In this document: positions 21,601 through 31,993 of the stretch, piece after piece
How the letters are laid out: each line of letters starts with the position of its first letter
Numbering within the stretch: the stretch's first letter is position 1
Origin: Tetragonia tetragonoides
Taxonomy: Eukaryota; Streptophyta; Magnoliopsida; Caryophyllales; Aizoaceae
Direction of reading: 5' to 3'
Assembly: GCA_038025085.1 (NCBI GenBank)
Contig: CM076151.1
Span: 12,374,501 to 12,438,500, forward strand
Length of the DNA: 64,000 nt
Position numbers and translations under genes: made by a program
Notes under the pieces: model-generated
Told to the model about the DNA's origin: nothing
Seen by the model: only the letters and a program-made list of their open reading frames with translations
The model's database searches: none

Positions 21601-22403
21601 ACACTTGCCAACCAAGTGTTTATCAGCACCCCAAATTTCATAAACTACCCAGTTTAGTCAATTCATTACCAAAACACCTTTTACATTCCCAATTGGTTCA
21701 ATCAAACTCACTGCTCACTATCACGACCGACAACCCTCCCCCCCAACCCCAACCATCACCAAAAGAAACATAGTCATCATATCTTGTCATGAAATTCCAG
21801 CTTCAGTCAGTATTTCTGTGGTAGATATTACCTTACGAAATTCGATGAACAAGCTAATAGCTACATTGCTTATTTCGACCATGTAACTTTCAAAAGTCTC
21901 AAAAGCAAAAATTCCAACATAAATTATCCAATCATTCTGGCCCTAAACTCCAAATCACACATAATGATGCTCTACAAAGCGAGCCAGGGTGTAAACAACT
22001 AAACACAGCTTTTTAAACTAAAGGAACAGCTGAAAACCTAATAACCTGATGATAGCAACAGGACACTTCTTCAGATGTGGAATTTTGGAAATAATGTGAC
22101 AAAATTACTGAAATAAAACACACCAATAGTACAACAACAAGCACATTCCATCAGCAAGCTCCACAAAGAACAACAAAAATTGAAGAACTATAAACCCTAG
22201 ATCTGGTTCACAAAATGTCAAAATTCACAAATTCCAAATTACAATTGAAAATGAGGAGAGAGAAAAACCTGAATAGCACTGTGGAAAATACCACCTAAGC
22301 CAATACCATCCTTGAAGATCTTATTGATCTGCATAATAGTACTGTTCGTTTTCTCAGAACCGCTGTTTGTCACATCGTAGATATGAAGTACCACATCCGT
22401 CAT
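18625..22403 (-). CDS. DeSI-like PPPDE thiol peptidase
   Basis: Four coding exons on the minus strand: 22403-22269, 20830-20569, 19202-19135 and 18906-18625. All have GT-AG borders and phases that join (747 nt, 248 aa). The PPPDE fold is residues 1 to about 150: VVLHIYDVT at the start, catalytic His in GIFHSAIQV, and catalytic Cys in SRNCNHFCDELC. Then GWVNRFANAG and a low-complexity acidic/Gln tail rich in E and Q. DeSI/PPPDE proteins are papain-like deSUMOylating or deubiquitinating enzymes. Plant members (DeSI-like, At4g17486 type) are largely uncharacterised. Start chosen at MTDVVLHIYD; a further in-frame ATG six codons upstream is less likely. Intron 2 holds a SINE fragment, and intron 1 has no recognised content. 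Confidence 0.92.
20122..20235 (-). mobile_element. 5'-truncated SINE fragment in DeSI intron
   Basis: Matches the body of the SINE at 14378-14538 (AGGTTTTC..GGTC, CTTCRGGGYCCATGGGATTA, GCAAAG.TT) on the same strand. It lacks the A-box head. Sits between DeSI exons 2 and 3. Confidence 0.65.
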
Positions 22404-22830
22404 CTCTCTCTCTCTTCTCAAATACCCAATTTCGCAAACCCTAATTTCAACAACCTCTATCTCTCTCTAAAAACTGAACGAAATCGATACTATGCTTCGC
22501 TTTTTTTCTTTTTTCTCTCGCTCACTTGGGCCCACCGCCCTTAGACGGTTGCTCCTCCCTCTTTGAGAGCGTTTCTCTCTCTCCTCTCTCTCTCTCTCTC
22601 TCCTCTCTCTCTCCTCTCTCTCTCTAAGTTGTTGTTGAGGATGAAGATGAGTGTGTATCGGTAATGCTGCAGTTTTCTTCTTCGTTCTTCTTTGGTTGTT
22701 CGTTTCTCTCTCTGGTTTTCTGAAAACTGTGAAAACTGAAAATGGAAGCAAGCAACTACCGCTTTTGTAATTTTGTTAGTTGTTGTTTTGTGCTTGAGTT
22801 TTAAAAACAAAAGGGAAACGGAAATAAACA
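22404..22830 (-). other. DeSI 5' leader and CT/GA-rich promoter region
   Basis: Long CTCTCT tracts (about 22565-22625, plus strand) just upstream of the DeSI start, typical of plant core promoters/leaders. Open frames here are low-complexity artefacts. Confidence 0.45.
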
Positions 22831-23022
22831 TTAAAGAAAATCACAAAAATCTTGAATGAGATTTTTTGAAACTAATTAAATATTTTCTGGGGTTAAGGGA
22901 GTTGGGATTATGACACCTTAGGTGCTTTCCTTTTCAATATAAAAGTAGTACTACTACGATGGAATCTCCCATCAAAATTATTAATACTAATGAAAAAAAA
23001 GGGAAAAAAAAGTATAGAATTA

Positions 23023-23204
23023 GGCTATGTTCTTGCCCGCTTAATTCTACTTATATTCAGCTTAATTTAATTCAATGCATATTTGACTCCAATAATAAAT
23101 ATGTTTGAATGAGTTTAAAAGGTTCAAAAATAATTTAGTTTAATTTAATTCATTTCAATTTAGTTTAATCAAATTTAATGTTTGTACCTGAAAAGAACGT
23201 AGCC
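23023..23204. mobile_element. Tourist-like (PIF/Harbinger) MITE, 182 bp
   Basis: TIRs GGCTATGTTCTTG / GGCTACGTTCTTT and the 3-bp target duplication TTA on both sides (23020-23022 and 23205-23207). AT-rich, non-coding interior with AATTTAATTCA words. Confidence 0.75.
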
Positions 23205-23474
23205 TTATAATCGATGATCTTGAGCAAGCATGCAAGATAATGATAGTTTGCATTGTGTGGGTCATAATTAGAAGTTAAACCTGGTTGAACAAGGGTTCAT
23301 TCTTTTCACCATATTCGAAATATTTTATGTTAAATTTTACAATTTAATTTTTCACTCGTATATTATTATTAATACATTTCATCTTAGGTGTATTCATTTC
23401 AATTGGAGAAAAATATATTTTATAAACTTATAATCGAGCTACATTAAGGTTCATATGTGTTTTTTCATTTGTTA

Positions 23475-23633
23475 GGAGTGTGTTCTTTTTAACTGATCCG
23501 AACTCAACTGAATTAGACTGAACTAAAATGAATAATAGTAAGTTATGAGAGAAAAAATAGATCACGGCATTGTTGAACTCCACTGAACTGGACTTAACTT
23601 AACTTATTATTGAGTAAGTGAAAAGAACACACC
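23475..23633. mobile_element. Tourist-like MITE, 159 bp
   Basis: TIRs GGAGTGTGTTCTTTT / GGTGTGTTCTTTTCACT, TTA duplicated at 23472-23474 and 23634-23636. Interior rich in CTGAACTGGACTTAACTT-type words. A lone GTGTGTTCTTTTTACT near 23818 may be an end of a third, broken copy. Confidence 0.72.
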
Positions 23634-25002
23634 TTAAATGACCAGTTCAACATTTTATGCATGTCTAGAATTTACCTGCATGTTTAAAACACTGGTTTAA
23701 TTGCACATTTTCTTATTAACGTATATGTGTTGCACTGATTTATTATGAAAACAACATAAAGTAACATTTTTCTATGTCACAATTTTGTGAAAATGTGAAT
23801 GTATCTTTAATTATAAGTGTGTTCTTTTTACTAATTAGACTAACGTTATTGACCATTCGATCTAAAGTAATAATATGTGATAGATAAAATATGTTGTGGA
23901 TTGGAAGCGACGTCAACAGTAAAAACCACTAAATTAAATTGAATTATAAACACCACTAAATTTAATTAATACCACTAAGTTAAATTAAATTGAACATTAC
24001 TAAGTATTAAAGAAGTGAAAATCAAAACATTTTCTTTTGTCTTCAATGAAAGGAAAAAGTTATTCAACAACAAAGGTCTAACCTTTGATGATTTGGCAGA
24101 GAAATGGTAGTGATTGGGAAGAGATGGGGGTGGACCCTTACCCAACCAAGTCCATGCACCAAACAACTTTAGACCACTAATCACTATCATTGTCACATAC
24201 TCCATATGTTATGGTTACATTGACAGCTGGTGCCCACTTTCATTACTTTTCCCCTCTCTTATTGTTGCAATAATTGTACACTTGTATTAGTAGTCTGCCC
24301 AGTCAATAACATAATTAACATTGCTGGACAGGAGGTAATACACTAATACTAGCTCGATAACTATGTATGTCTCATGATCATGGACATCAGATCAGGGCTT
24401 GAGATGATGATGATCACCATCATACCTACTCCACAAGTCCCCAAGGAGTTAGGTTTTATTTTTTGTTTTTGCTCCGGTAGCATCTCTCGCTACGCCAATT
24501 TCGGATGCTCGTGTTCCAACAACGAACATATCGGATTAATTGAATAACTAGAGTATGTAAGTATTGACTTCGTCAAGATATTACCACAAAGAGGCAAATA
24601 TAGTTCTTAAAAACCGATATTTACAAGGTATAGAAAGATGTAAAATTGAACCATAACCATACCGTACCAAATCACTTAAAAATAAAGTTGAAACCAACCA
24701 CTTCACTATCCCTTTATAGTTTAAGGTTTTATATATTTCTATATACCTACGAGGCTACGGTCCCACACCAAGGGGGTAGGAATAAGATGGTTCCGGTTAC
24801 CTGCTAGGGCTGCTACCGTTCTAACAAATCAAACACATCGGTCTATACTCTATGCTTGAGTTCGGCAGCCTATTGGAGATGGATTAGTTTGCCTGGTGTA
24901 TATAATTTGCAGGCTATTACATACACCCTTATAAGTTATAGCAAAAAAAGACAAAAAAAAGTAAGAAAATTCGATAAAAATAATACGAAGTTTGAGCTGT
25001 CC
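23634..25002. other. Intergenic, AT-rich, no gene recognised
   Basis: No supported coding or RNA gene; a partial MITE end near 23818. Confidence 0.4.
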
Positions 25003-26354
25003 GATAATAATAATCACAAGTTGTAAGTTGTACAAAAATAATCTCAAGTTGTAACTTTTGTCACAAATATGAACCCGTCCATAATGCCGTCAAGTTCTAT
25101 CACAATTAGTACTAATAATTATTTATTTATCACTAATTAATATGTTATTAATGTTTATTAATACTTAATAATAATAACAAAATAGAAAAAAATAGACATA
25201 ACTATTTTTGGATTAAACCCCCCCTCAATCTAACTTCTCTCTCCTCCTCCCCATCTCAGCCCTCAGCCCACCACCACCACCAAATCCCGACCACACCATC
25301 CCCTCTTTCTCTCCTCCACACCATCTCAGGCACCAGACTACTAACACCACCACCACCAAATTCTGACTACCCCTTCCTTATCCCTCTCACAACCACCATG
25401 CAAGAAGAAAATGTAAAGAAAAACTAGAAATAAAAAAAGGAACCATAATCTTTTAACGTACACAAAATCTGGATATGATAATGCCTATTATGTTTTGGTT
25501 ATTGGAATAGTTGGATCGTTGATTATTGCTCCGAAATGAAGTAGTTTTGATCGAAAACTGAAACTGATTTTGGGGGAATTGGGGTTGATTGTTTGGATTG
25601 ATTGTTTCAGAAATGGCGGGTTTGTGCTAATCTAGATGAGAAATTGATAATAGTTGATTTGGGAAAAAAGATGGGTTTTGTACTTGATCGATTAGATTTA
25701 CTAGATCTTTGATTTTTTTTTTTTTCTTTTGTGATTAAATTTTGAGATAGGGTTTTGTGGATATTGGGTTCAATTTATAGAAGGAAGAGAAGAGAAGACC
25801 ATTGTCAGATTACATGCCAAGGATTCATGGCATGTAAGCACTTTGAAGAAAGGAATACTTGTAGTAATAATGGTGGTGGTGAAGAAGGTATGAATTTTTT
25901 GTGGTAAACAGATGAAACAGAGACAAACAAGGGAAAAAAGGCAAAGGAACAGAGCAAGAAGGGGAAAAGGAGAGAGAAAAAAATAGAAGATCTAATGGTG
26001 ATGAATGATGATAATGAAGAAGATGATGTGAGGAGAGAGAAAGATGAAGATGGCGGACTGGCGGTGATGATTGGGGAAATGATGATGGCGATGCACCGGT
26101 GCATACGAAATTGGTGATGGAGGTGACTGTAATGGGAATAAGAAATGAGGTTAGGTGGTGGCTGTATAGTGGCCAGTGGGTTAATGGAGGAGAAAGAATG
26201 AAGATGGGTAATTTATTTTTCTTAAAACAGTTTTCGCTAGTTAAATTAACGTTGGAGTGTGACGGAGATTAACGGTGTTAAGGGCGGGTATATTTTTGTA
26301 CAAAAGTTACAACTTGATATTATTATTGTACAACTTGTAACTTGAAATTATTAG
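25003..26354. mobile_element. Non-autonomous TIR element with ~90 bp terminal repeats
   Basis: Left end: AAGTTGTACAAAAATAATCT, then CAAGTTGTAACTTTTG, then ACCCGTCC and GTCAAG. Right end, inverted: AAGTTGTACAATAATAATAT, CAAGTTGTAACTTTTG, ACCCGCCC and GTTAATC. These give about 90 bp of terminal inverted repeat. The interior has CT-rich then GA-rich halves and no recognisable protein. The right end abuts MULE copy A. No target duplication could be fixed, so the superfamily is open (MULE-like is possible). Confidence 0.65.
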
Positions 26355-26812
26355 TGGATTGCGATATACCGTTCAAAATTACTCACCACCGCCCATAAAA
26401 ATTACCCATTTGCCCTTCACTCCTCACTCACTCTCACTCACTCTTCACTCACTCTCACTCATCCTTCCTCTCTTCCTCACTCACTCTCACTCATCCTTCC
26501 TCTCTTCCTCACTCACTCTCACTCATCCTTCCTCACTCTCCTCACCACCACACCATCACAACGAAAATGTCAGGGGCTAGCGGCAGCGGCAGAGGCGGCG
26601 ACGGGGACGGCGGCGAGCATCGCGGCGGGGGGGGTATACATTCGAATTTTTTTTGCTTTATTTACTCTAATTTGCTTTGATTTTTACGAAATGTGTTGAT
26701 ATAGGAGTGTTTTTATTCAAGGTTTATAGACAATTGAATTGAATTTGTGTTGTTTGAAGTTGTGTTGATTGATTTGTGAGTTTGGTTTTGTTTTTTTTCG
26801 AGTTCGGAGAGT

Positions 26813-26952
26813 CAGGCGTCTGCCGATCTCGCCTCACCCATGGGTGAGGCGTCTGCGACTGGCGCGACACCCATGGGGCAGGCGAGATCGGCAGACGCCC
26901 ACCCATGGCAGAGGCGCCATTTGCAGACGCCCACCCATGGGTAAGGCGTCTG
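26813..26952. repeat. CCATGG-phased palindromic minisatellite in copy A
   Basis: CCATGG at 26838, 26871, 26903 and 26935 (spacing 33, 32, 32), each flanked by AGGCG and CAGACGCC-type arms. Arms AGGCGTCTGCCGATCTCGCC and its inverse flank the first two, making a 20-bp perfect inverted repeat. It lies upstream of the main PMD exon. Same family as 36925-37150 in copy B. Confidence 0.8.
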
Positions 26953-27027
26953 TTATTATTATTATTGTTATTATTATTAATATTAGTGTTATTATTATTA
27001 TTGTTGTTATTATTATTGTTATTATTG

Positions 27028-27071
<44 letters not shown>

Positions 27072-27110
27072 GTTATTATTATTAATATTATTATTTGTTA
27101 TTACAATTAT
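26953..27110. repeat. (TTA)n microsatellite
   Basis: About 150 bp of TTA/ATT with interruptions, in the presumed intron before the PMD exon of copy A. Confidence 0.9.
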
Positions 27111-27180
27111 TATTAGTTGTCAATTATTATTTTAATTATTTATTACTGATTATTGTTTAATTAAAAATGTGAAATGATAG

Positions 27181-29125
27181 AGGAGAGGAGGAGGCGGTAA
27201 ATCGATGCCGAGGTTAGTCAGTGAACTAGCTGGTTCAGGAGCGCGTCACACGAGGACGCGCGGGATTGATGTCTCTGTACGAAGACAGAGAGAGGCAGTT
27301 CGGATGAGGGAGATGACTGAGCAACACGATTACGGATCTAGCGAGTTCTACTCCGGGGATTAGTCCATGGACGATGATCAGATTGGCGTCGAATCATCCT
27401 CAGATTGGCGCGTGGTGAAGGGCAGAGGCGGTAAGTTTGTTAGTACTGGCTCGTCTAGTACTAGCAAACGATCTAGAGCGGAGGACGACAGTACGTGGCT
27501 TGTTACAGGGAAGGTGGCCGGTGGACCGGCCGATGATAGCGTCATACCGAGCTTCCTGGGCCACGTAGCGTCTCGTATGTGGATGGGAGAGACGAGGGGT
27601 CTGTTGAAGTGTCAGAACCGATTCAGTGTCTGTCAGCGGCTGAGTGAGTGGCGAGCGGAGATGTCGCCCGAGGTGAGGGCGCAGATCGAGGGGACTGGGT
27701 TATCACACCTGACAAACATTATGTTCAGACATATCGACTTCCCCCTGATATCTGCATTCGTTGAAAGGTGGCAGCCGGATACGAACTCGTTCCACATGCC
27801 GTTCGGAGAGATGACCATCATGTTGCACGATGTATGGCATATTCTTCGGATTCCTGTAGAGGGAGAGCTCGTTTCCAGTGAGGGACGGGATGGGCAGCTG
27901 CAGGCGACGGCCATGGAGGTTCTCGGGGTCACCCGAGATGAACTGATGCATAGCCACTGACAGGGCGGTGGGGTCCTCACGGAGTCGGTTTTTGACCTTT
28001 GCCGAGTGGAGGACCGAATGGAGGACATGCAGGCGGTAGCTTGGATGTGATTACTTATTGGATCCACCTTGTTTGTCGACAAGAGTGGTAACCGTATTAG
28101 GCCCTCCTGCGTGATGGAGGTGAGGGACGGTGTCGGAACGGTGCATGAGTTCTCTTGGGGATCTGCTGCCCTCGCCTTCCTATATCGTCAGCTCGGTATA
28201 GCTAGTCGGGGGGATTCTCAGGGCATCTGCGGATGCCTAACTCTCCTCCAGGCATGGATATACGAGTACTTTCCCTGCTTCCGACCTCATCGGGAGCGAA
28301 TGGTTGTCGGGGACGGCGAGGCTCCCCGTGCGTGCGTATGGAGTGCCCAGGCTGAGGGTAAGGACGTGGTTCGACTGCACTCCTTACGTAGACGCTTGGA
28401 TCAGCTGCGAGCGTCAGAGGTACGTCATGCAGTTATCGGTGTTCATGATTTATTTCGTCGTTTGCTATGTTTTTTTTTTTTTACTTCACCGTAACTTGAA
28501 CATTTCTACGTAGGTGGTGTGGCTGCCGTACGGTTCTGACCCGGTTGCATCTGTACCGAGGACTGTATTTATGGGGTGGCTACGGTATCGGGATATTATC
28601 GAACCGTACATGACTGGTCGTTGTTTACGACAAATCGGGTACGTACAGAGTATCCCTTTCCCGATCACTATGCCAGAGAGAGCGATCAGGTCATGGAGCA
28701 GTCGTTCGTACAGGGTTGTCTACCCCGTACGAGTATCATCTGATGCATGGCGTATGTTCCCGGGAGGTTACATTCTTGGTCTCCATGGGTTTCAGGCATC
28801 CACGTCAAATCCCACAGCATGTACGGATGACTACCTCGAGTGGTACTACCGTCACTCCCACCCTCTGCTGACACGTGACGATGCAGCACCTGTTTCTGTG
28901 ATTCCTCCACGATCGAACAACGACTATGTAAGTGATTAACTAAAATATATATTTTTTTACGTATTACATATCTCTGAACTCACACTCATTGTTACTTTTT
29001 TGCAGTGGGTGAATCGTCTAGCCGTCGCATTTGAGTCTTTCATTACTTTGCTTCCTCCGGAGCAAGCGGAAGGTCCTCAATCGGTTATGGAGGAGTATAT
29101 GAGAGATTGGCGGGCTGCCAAATGA
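27181..29125 (+). pseudogene. PMD (plant mobile domain) gene, copy A, three stops
   Basis: Exons 27181-28419, 28514-28927 and 29006-29125 have intact GT-AG borders identical in layout to copy B. The protein contains the PMD core (PFGEMTIMLHDVWHILRIPV, about two fifths along). Three in-frame stops interrupt it: TAG at 27361 (CAG in copy B), TGA at 27958 (TGG in B) and TGA at 28048 (TGG in B). All are single transitions. An upstream ATG in a Gly/Ser/Arg-rich mini-exon (MSGASGSGRGG, near 26567) with a GTATAC donor may be the true first exon. PMD proteins such as MAIN/MAIL1 act in heterochromatin silencing in host genomes. TE-borne relatives have unknown function. Confidence 0.85.
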
Positions 29126-29553
29126 TGTATTATATGAATTTGTTATATATTTATATAAGAGTTTCATTGTTATTGTTATTTATTTGTGTTATTGTAATTT
29201 GTTTTTTCTTATTTACCTTTTTTGTTTTATTGTAATTTGTTGTTTTACCTCCAATAATCACGAAAAAATATAACATGCAAAATATAACAATGACACAAAA
29301 ATGTGACAATGATATAAGTAGAAAAATATAACAATCACGCAAAACATTCAATTACGTCGACCTCGCTAAACAATCCCAATGTGCTCTTCGCCTAACATAC
29401 ATTTGCTCCCAACCAGCGACACTATCAGAACGGGAAGTAAACCATGCTGCGCATATCGGAGGAACAGGGAAATCTGAGGCTAAATTCAGACGGATATAAT
29501 GCATGTACGAATCACCTAAATGACCTATGACAATTTCCCTACTTGGACGTGTA

Positions 29554-31303
29554 CACTTGATTTGCTTATCATGGATGTTGTTACAGCCTATTTATATGGC
29601 TCACTTGATAATGACATTTACATGAAACTTCCTGAGGGATTTAATATACCAAAAGCATGCAATTCAGGTTCTCGAGAACATTTTTCAATCAAACTAATTA
29701 AATCATTATATGGCTTGAAACAATCTGGGCGCATGTGGTATAATCGTCTTAGTGAGTATTTGTTGAAACAAGGTTACAAAAACGATGAAGTTTTCCCATG
29801 CATTTTTATAAAAAGATCTGGATCTGAGTTTGTCATAATAGCAGTATATGTTGATGACTTGATATATTATTGGAACTCCCGAAGAGCTTCCAAAAGCTGT
29901 AGAGTGCTTGAAGAAAGAATTTGAAATGAAAGACCTGGGAAAGACAAGGTTTTGTCTTGGGTTACAAATTGAACATTTAAAAAACGGAATCCTTGTGCAT
30001 CAATCAACATATACAAAAAATGTGCTTAAACGATTTATCATGGACAAAGCTCACCCCTTAAGCACCCCAATGGTTCTAAGGTCACTTAGTGTAGACAAAG
30101 ATCCATTTTCGACCGCCAGAAAATGATGAAGAAATCATTGGCCCTGAAGTGCCATATTTAAGTGTGATTGGAGCATTTATGTATCTTGCTAGTCATACAA
30201 GGCATGATATATCATTTTCAGTCAATTTATTAGCAAGACATAGTTCATGTCCAACACGAAGACATTGGAATAGAATTACACAAAAACTTCGTTACCTTCA
30301 AGGTACAAAAGATATGGGTTTATATTTTCCTAGCCTACCCAAAGCAGTTTTGATCGGTTTTGCAGATACAGGTTATTTATCTGATCCCCATAATGGTCGA
30401 TCACAAACTGGATATTTGTTCACATGTGGCGGCACTGCCATATCATGGCGCTCCATGGAACAAACTATTGTTGCCACCTCTTCTAATCATGCAGAACTAT
30501 TAGCCATTCATGAAGCCAGTCGAGAGTGCGTATGGTTACGATCCGTAATCCAACAGATTCGAGGAACTTGTGGACTATCATTATCAGATACGACACCAAC
30601 CATTCTACATGAAGATAATGCTGCATGCATTGCTCAACTTAAGGAAGGGTATATCAAAGGTGACAGAACAAAGCACATTTCACCAAAATTCTTTTTCACG
30701 CATGGTCTTCAGAAGAACGGTGAAATTTGTGTCCAGCAAATTCATTTGAGTGAAAATCTAGCTGATCTGTTTACCAAGCATTACCTACTGCTACTTTCAA
30801 GAGGTTGGTTCACAAAATTGGTTTACGGCGATTGAAAGATCTCGACTGATGCAATTATCAGGGGGAGTATTATACGCGTTGCACTCTTTTTCCCTTAGCC
30901 ATGGTTTTTTCCACTGGGTTTTCCTGGCAAGGTTTTTAATGAGGCAGCACCATATGCGTATTAAAGAATAATGTACTCTTATTCCTTCACTAGGTTTTTA
31001 ACCCATTGGATTTTTCCTAGTACTGTTTTAAAGAGGCATATTCTTCAATGGTGGACATCTAAGGGGGAGTGTTATGACATTAATAAGATAAATGTCCATA
31101 TGTAACTCTTCATACGTTTTACCTCTATCACTTAATACTACATTAAGTGATCTTTGTTCAACTCCTCTCTAGTAATCAATTCTCTAACTCATCTTCATGT
31201 ATATATATAAAACTATTGTAATATTGTAAGATACAAATTAGATGAATAACATCCCATCTCATTCTCTTCATTTACTAGTTTCATATTATTCTTCTTATTA
31301 ACA
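29554..31303 (+). mobile_element. Ty1/copia retrotransposon, 5'-truncated
   Basis: Starts inside the reverse transcriptase (LIMDVVTAYLYGS, IKSLYGLKQSGRMW, catalytic YVDDL near 29850). It continues through the RT tail (KDLGKTRFCLGLQIE) and RNase H (SWRSMEQTIVATSSNHAEL, HEDNAACIAQ, TKHISPKFF) to about 30835, then a spacer. A polypurine tract AAGGGGGAG (31061-31069) precedes the 3' LTR. Frameshifts fall just after YVDDL (about 29860) and near 30115. Gag, protease, integrase and 5' LTR are absent, so it is dead. Confidence 0.9.
31070..31303 (+). repeat. copia 3' LTR (234 bp)
   Basis: Follows the polypurine tract directly, begins TGTTA and ends TAACA. The first 92 bp match the LTR at 63909-64000 with about 7 differences. 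Confidence 0.82.
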
Positions 31304-31315
31304 TTGCTATACTAA

Positions 31316-31324
31316 TATTATTGT
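31316..31324. repeat. Candidate 9-bp target duplication, left (MULE copy B)
   Basis: TATTATTGT here and again at 37398-37406, exactly flanking the TIR element. Nine bases is the Mutator-superfamily length. The site is AT-rich, so chance is not excluded. Confidence 0.65.
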
Positions 31325-31689
31325 GAATTGCTAAATACCGCCCCTAATTACTACCAACCGCCCCCCCAAATTCCAATTTTGCCCTCACTCACTCTCACTC
31401 ACTCATCTTTCCTCTCTTCCTCACTCACTCTCACTCATCCTTCCTCTCTTCCTCACTCACTCTTACTCATCCTCACCACCACACCATCACACCGGCAACC
31501 ACCACCACCACCACCATCACAACGGAATGTCAGGGGCTAGCGGCAGCGGCAGAGGCTTCGACGGCGAGGAAGGCGGCGACCATGAGCATCGCGGGGGGAT
31601 AACTTTTCGAATTTTTTTTTGCCTTGAATTGAATTTTTTTTGCCTTGAATTGAATCGCGAACTTATGAATTGAATTTGTGTTGATTGTT

Positions 31690-31743
31690 TGTGTCGGTCG
31701 TCAGGCAATCTCGATGAGTCGAGATCGCCAGTCGATCGACACA
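31690..31743. repeat. 54-bp near-perfect palindrome in copy B
   Basis: TGTGTCGGTCG...CGATCGACACA outer arms and AATCTCGA-TGAG-TCGAGAT inner arms pair across a 4-nt loop. It occupies the same place (just before the TTA tract) as the CCATGG array in copy A. Confidence 0.8.
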
Positions 31744-31754
31744 AAAAAAAATAT

Positions 31755-31783
31755 ATTATTATTATTATTTATTATTATTATTA

Positions 31784-31828
<45 letters not shown>

Positions 31829-31892
31829 TATTGTTATTATTATTAATATTATTATTATTATTTATTGTTATTATTATTAATATTATTATTAA

Positions 31893-31923
<31 letters not shown>

Positions 31924-31975
31924 TTATTTATTGTTATTATTATTAATATTATTATTATTATTATTACTGATTATT
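31755..31975. repeat. (TTA)n microsatellite
   Basis: About 220 bp of TTA/ATT with TTTA interruptions in the presumed leader intron of the copy B PMD gene. Confidence 0.92.
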
Positions 31976-31993
31976 AAAAATGTGAAATGATAG

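Larger units (their letters stand above)
26356..29553 (+). mobile_element. MULE copy A, 3'-truncated
   Basis: Starts GGATTGCGATATACC then TTACTCACCACCGCCC, matching the left TIR of copy B (31325). It is collinear with copy B through the PMD gene and the first ~180 bp of the OTU region. At 29553/29554 homology to copy B stops and copia reverse-transcriptase sequence begins. The transposase half and right TIR are missing. Confidence 0.85.

Noticed and set aside
22467..22831. Minus-strand frames rich in Arg/Glu (RERERE...)
   Set aside because: They translate CTCTCT/GAGAGA leader microsatellite of the DeSI gene; low complexity, no domain.
25805..26104. 99-codon minus-strand frame rich in Ser/Ile/Phe
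   Set aside because: Reverse complement of GA-rich non-coding interior of the long-TIR element.
26769..27135. Frames of poly-Ile/poly-Leu or poly-Tyr over TTA tracts (also 31678-31977)
   Set aside because: Simple translation of (TTA)n microsatellite in the MULE, not genes.
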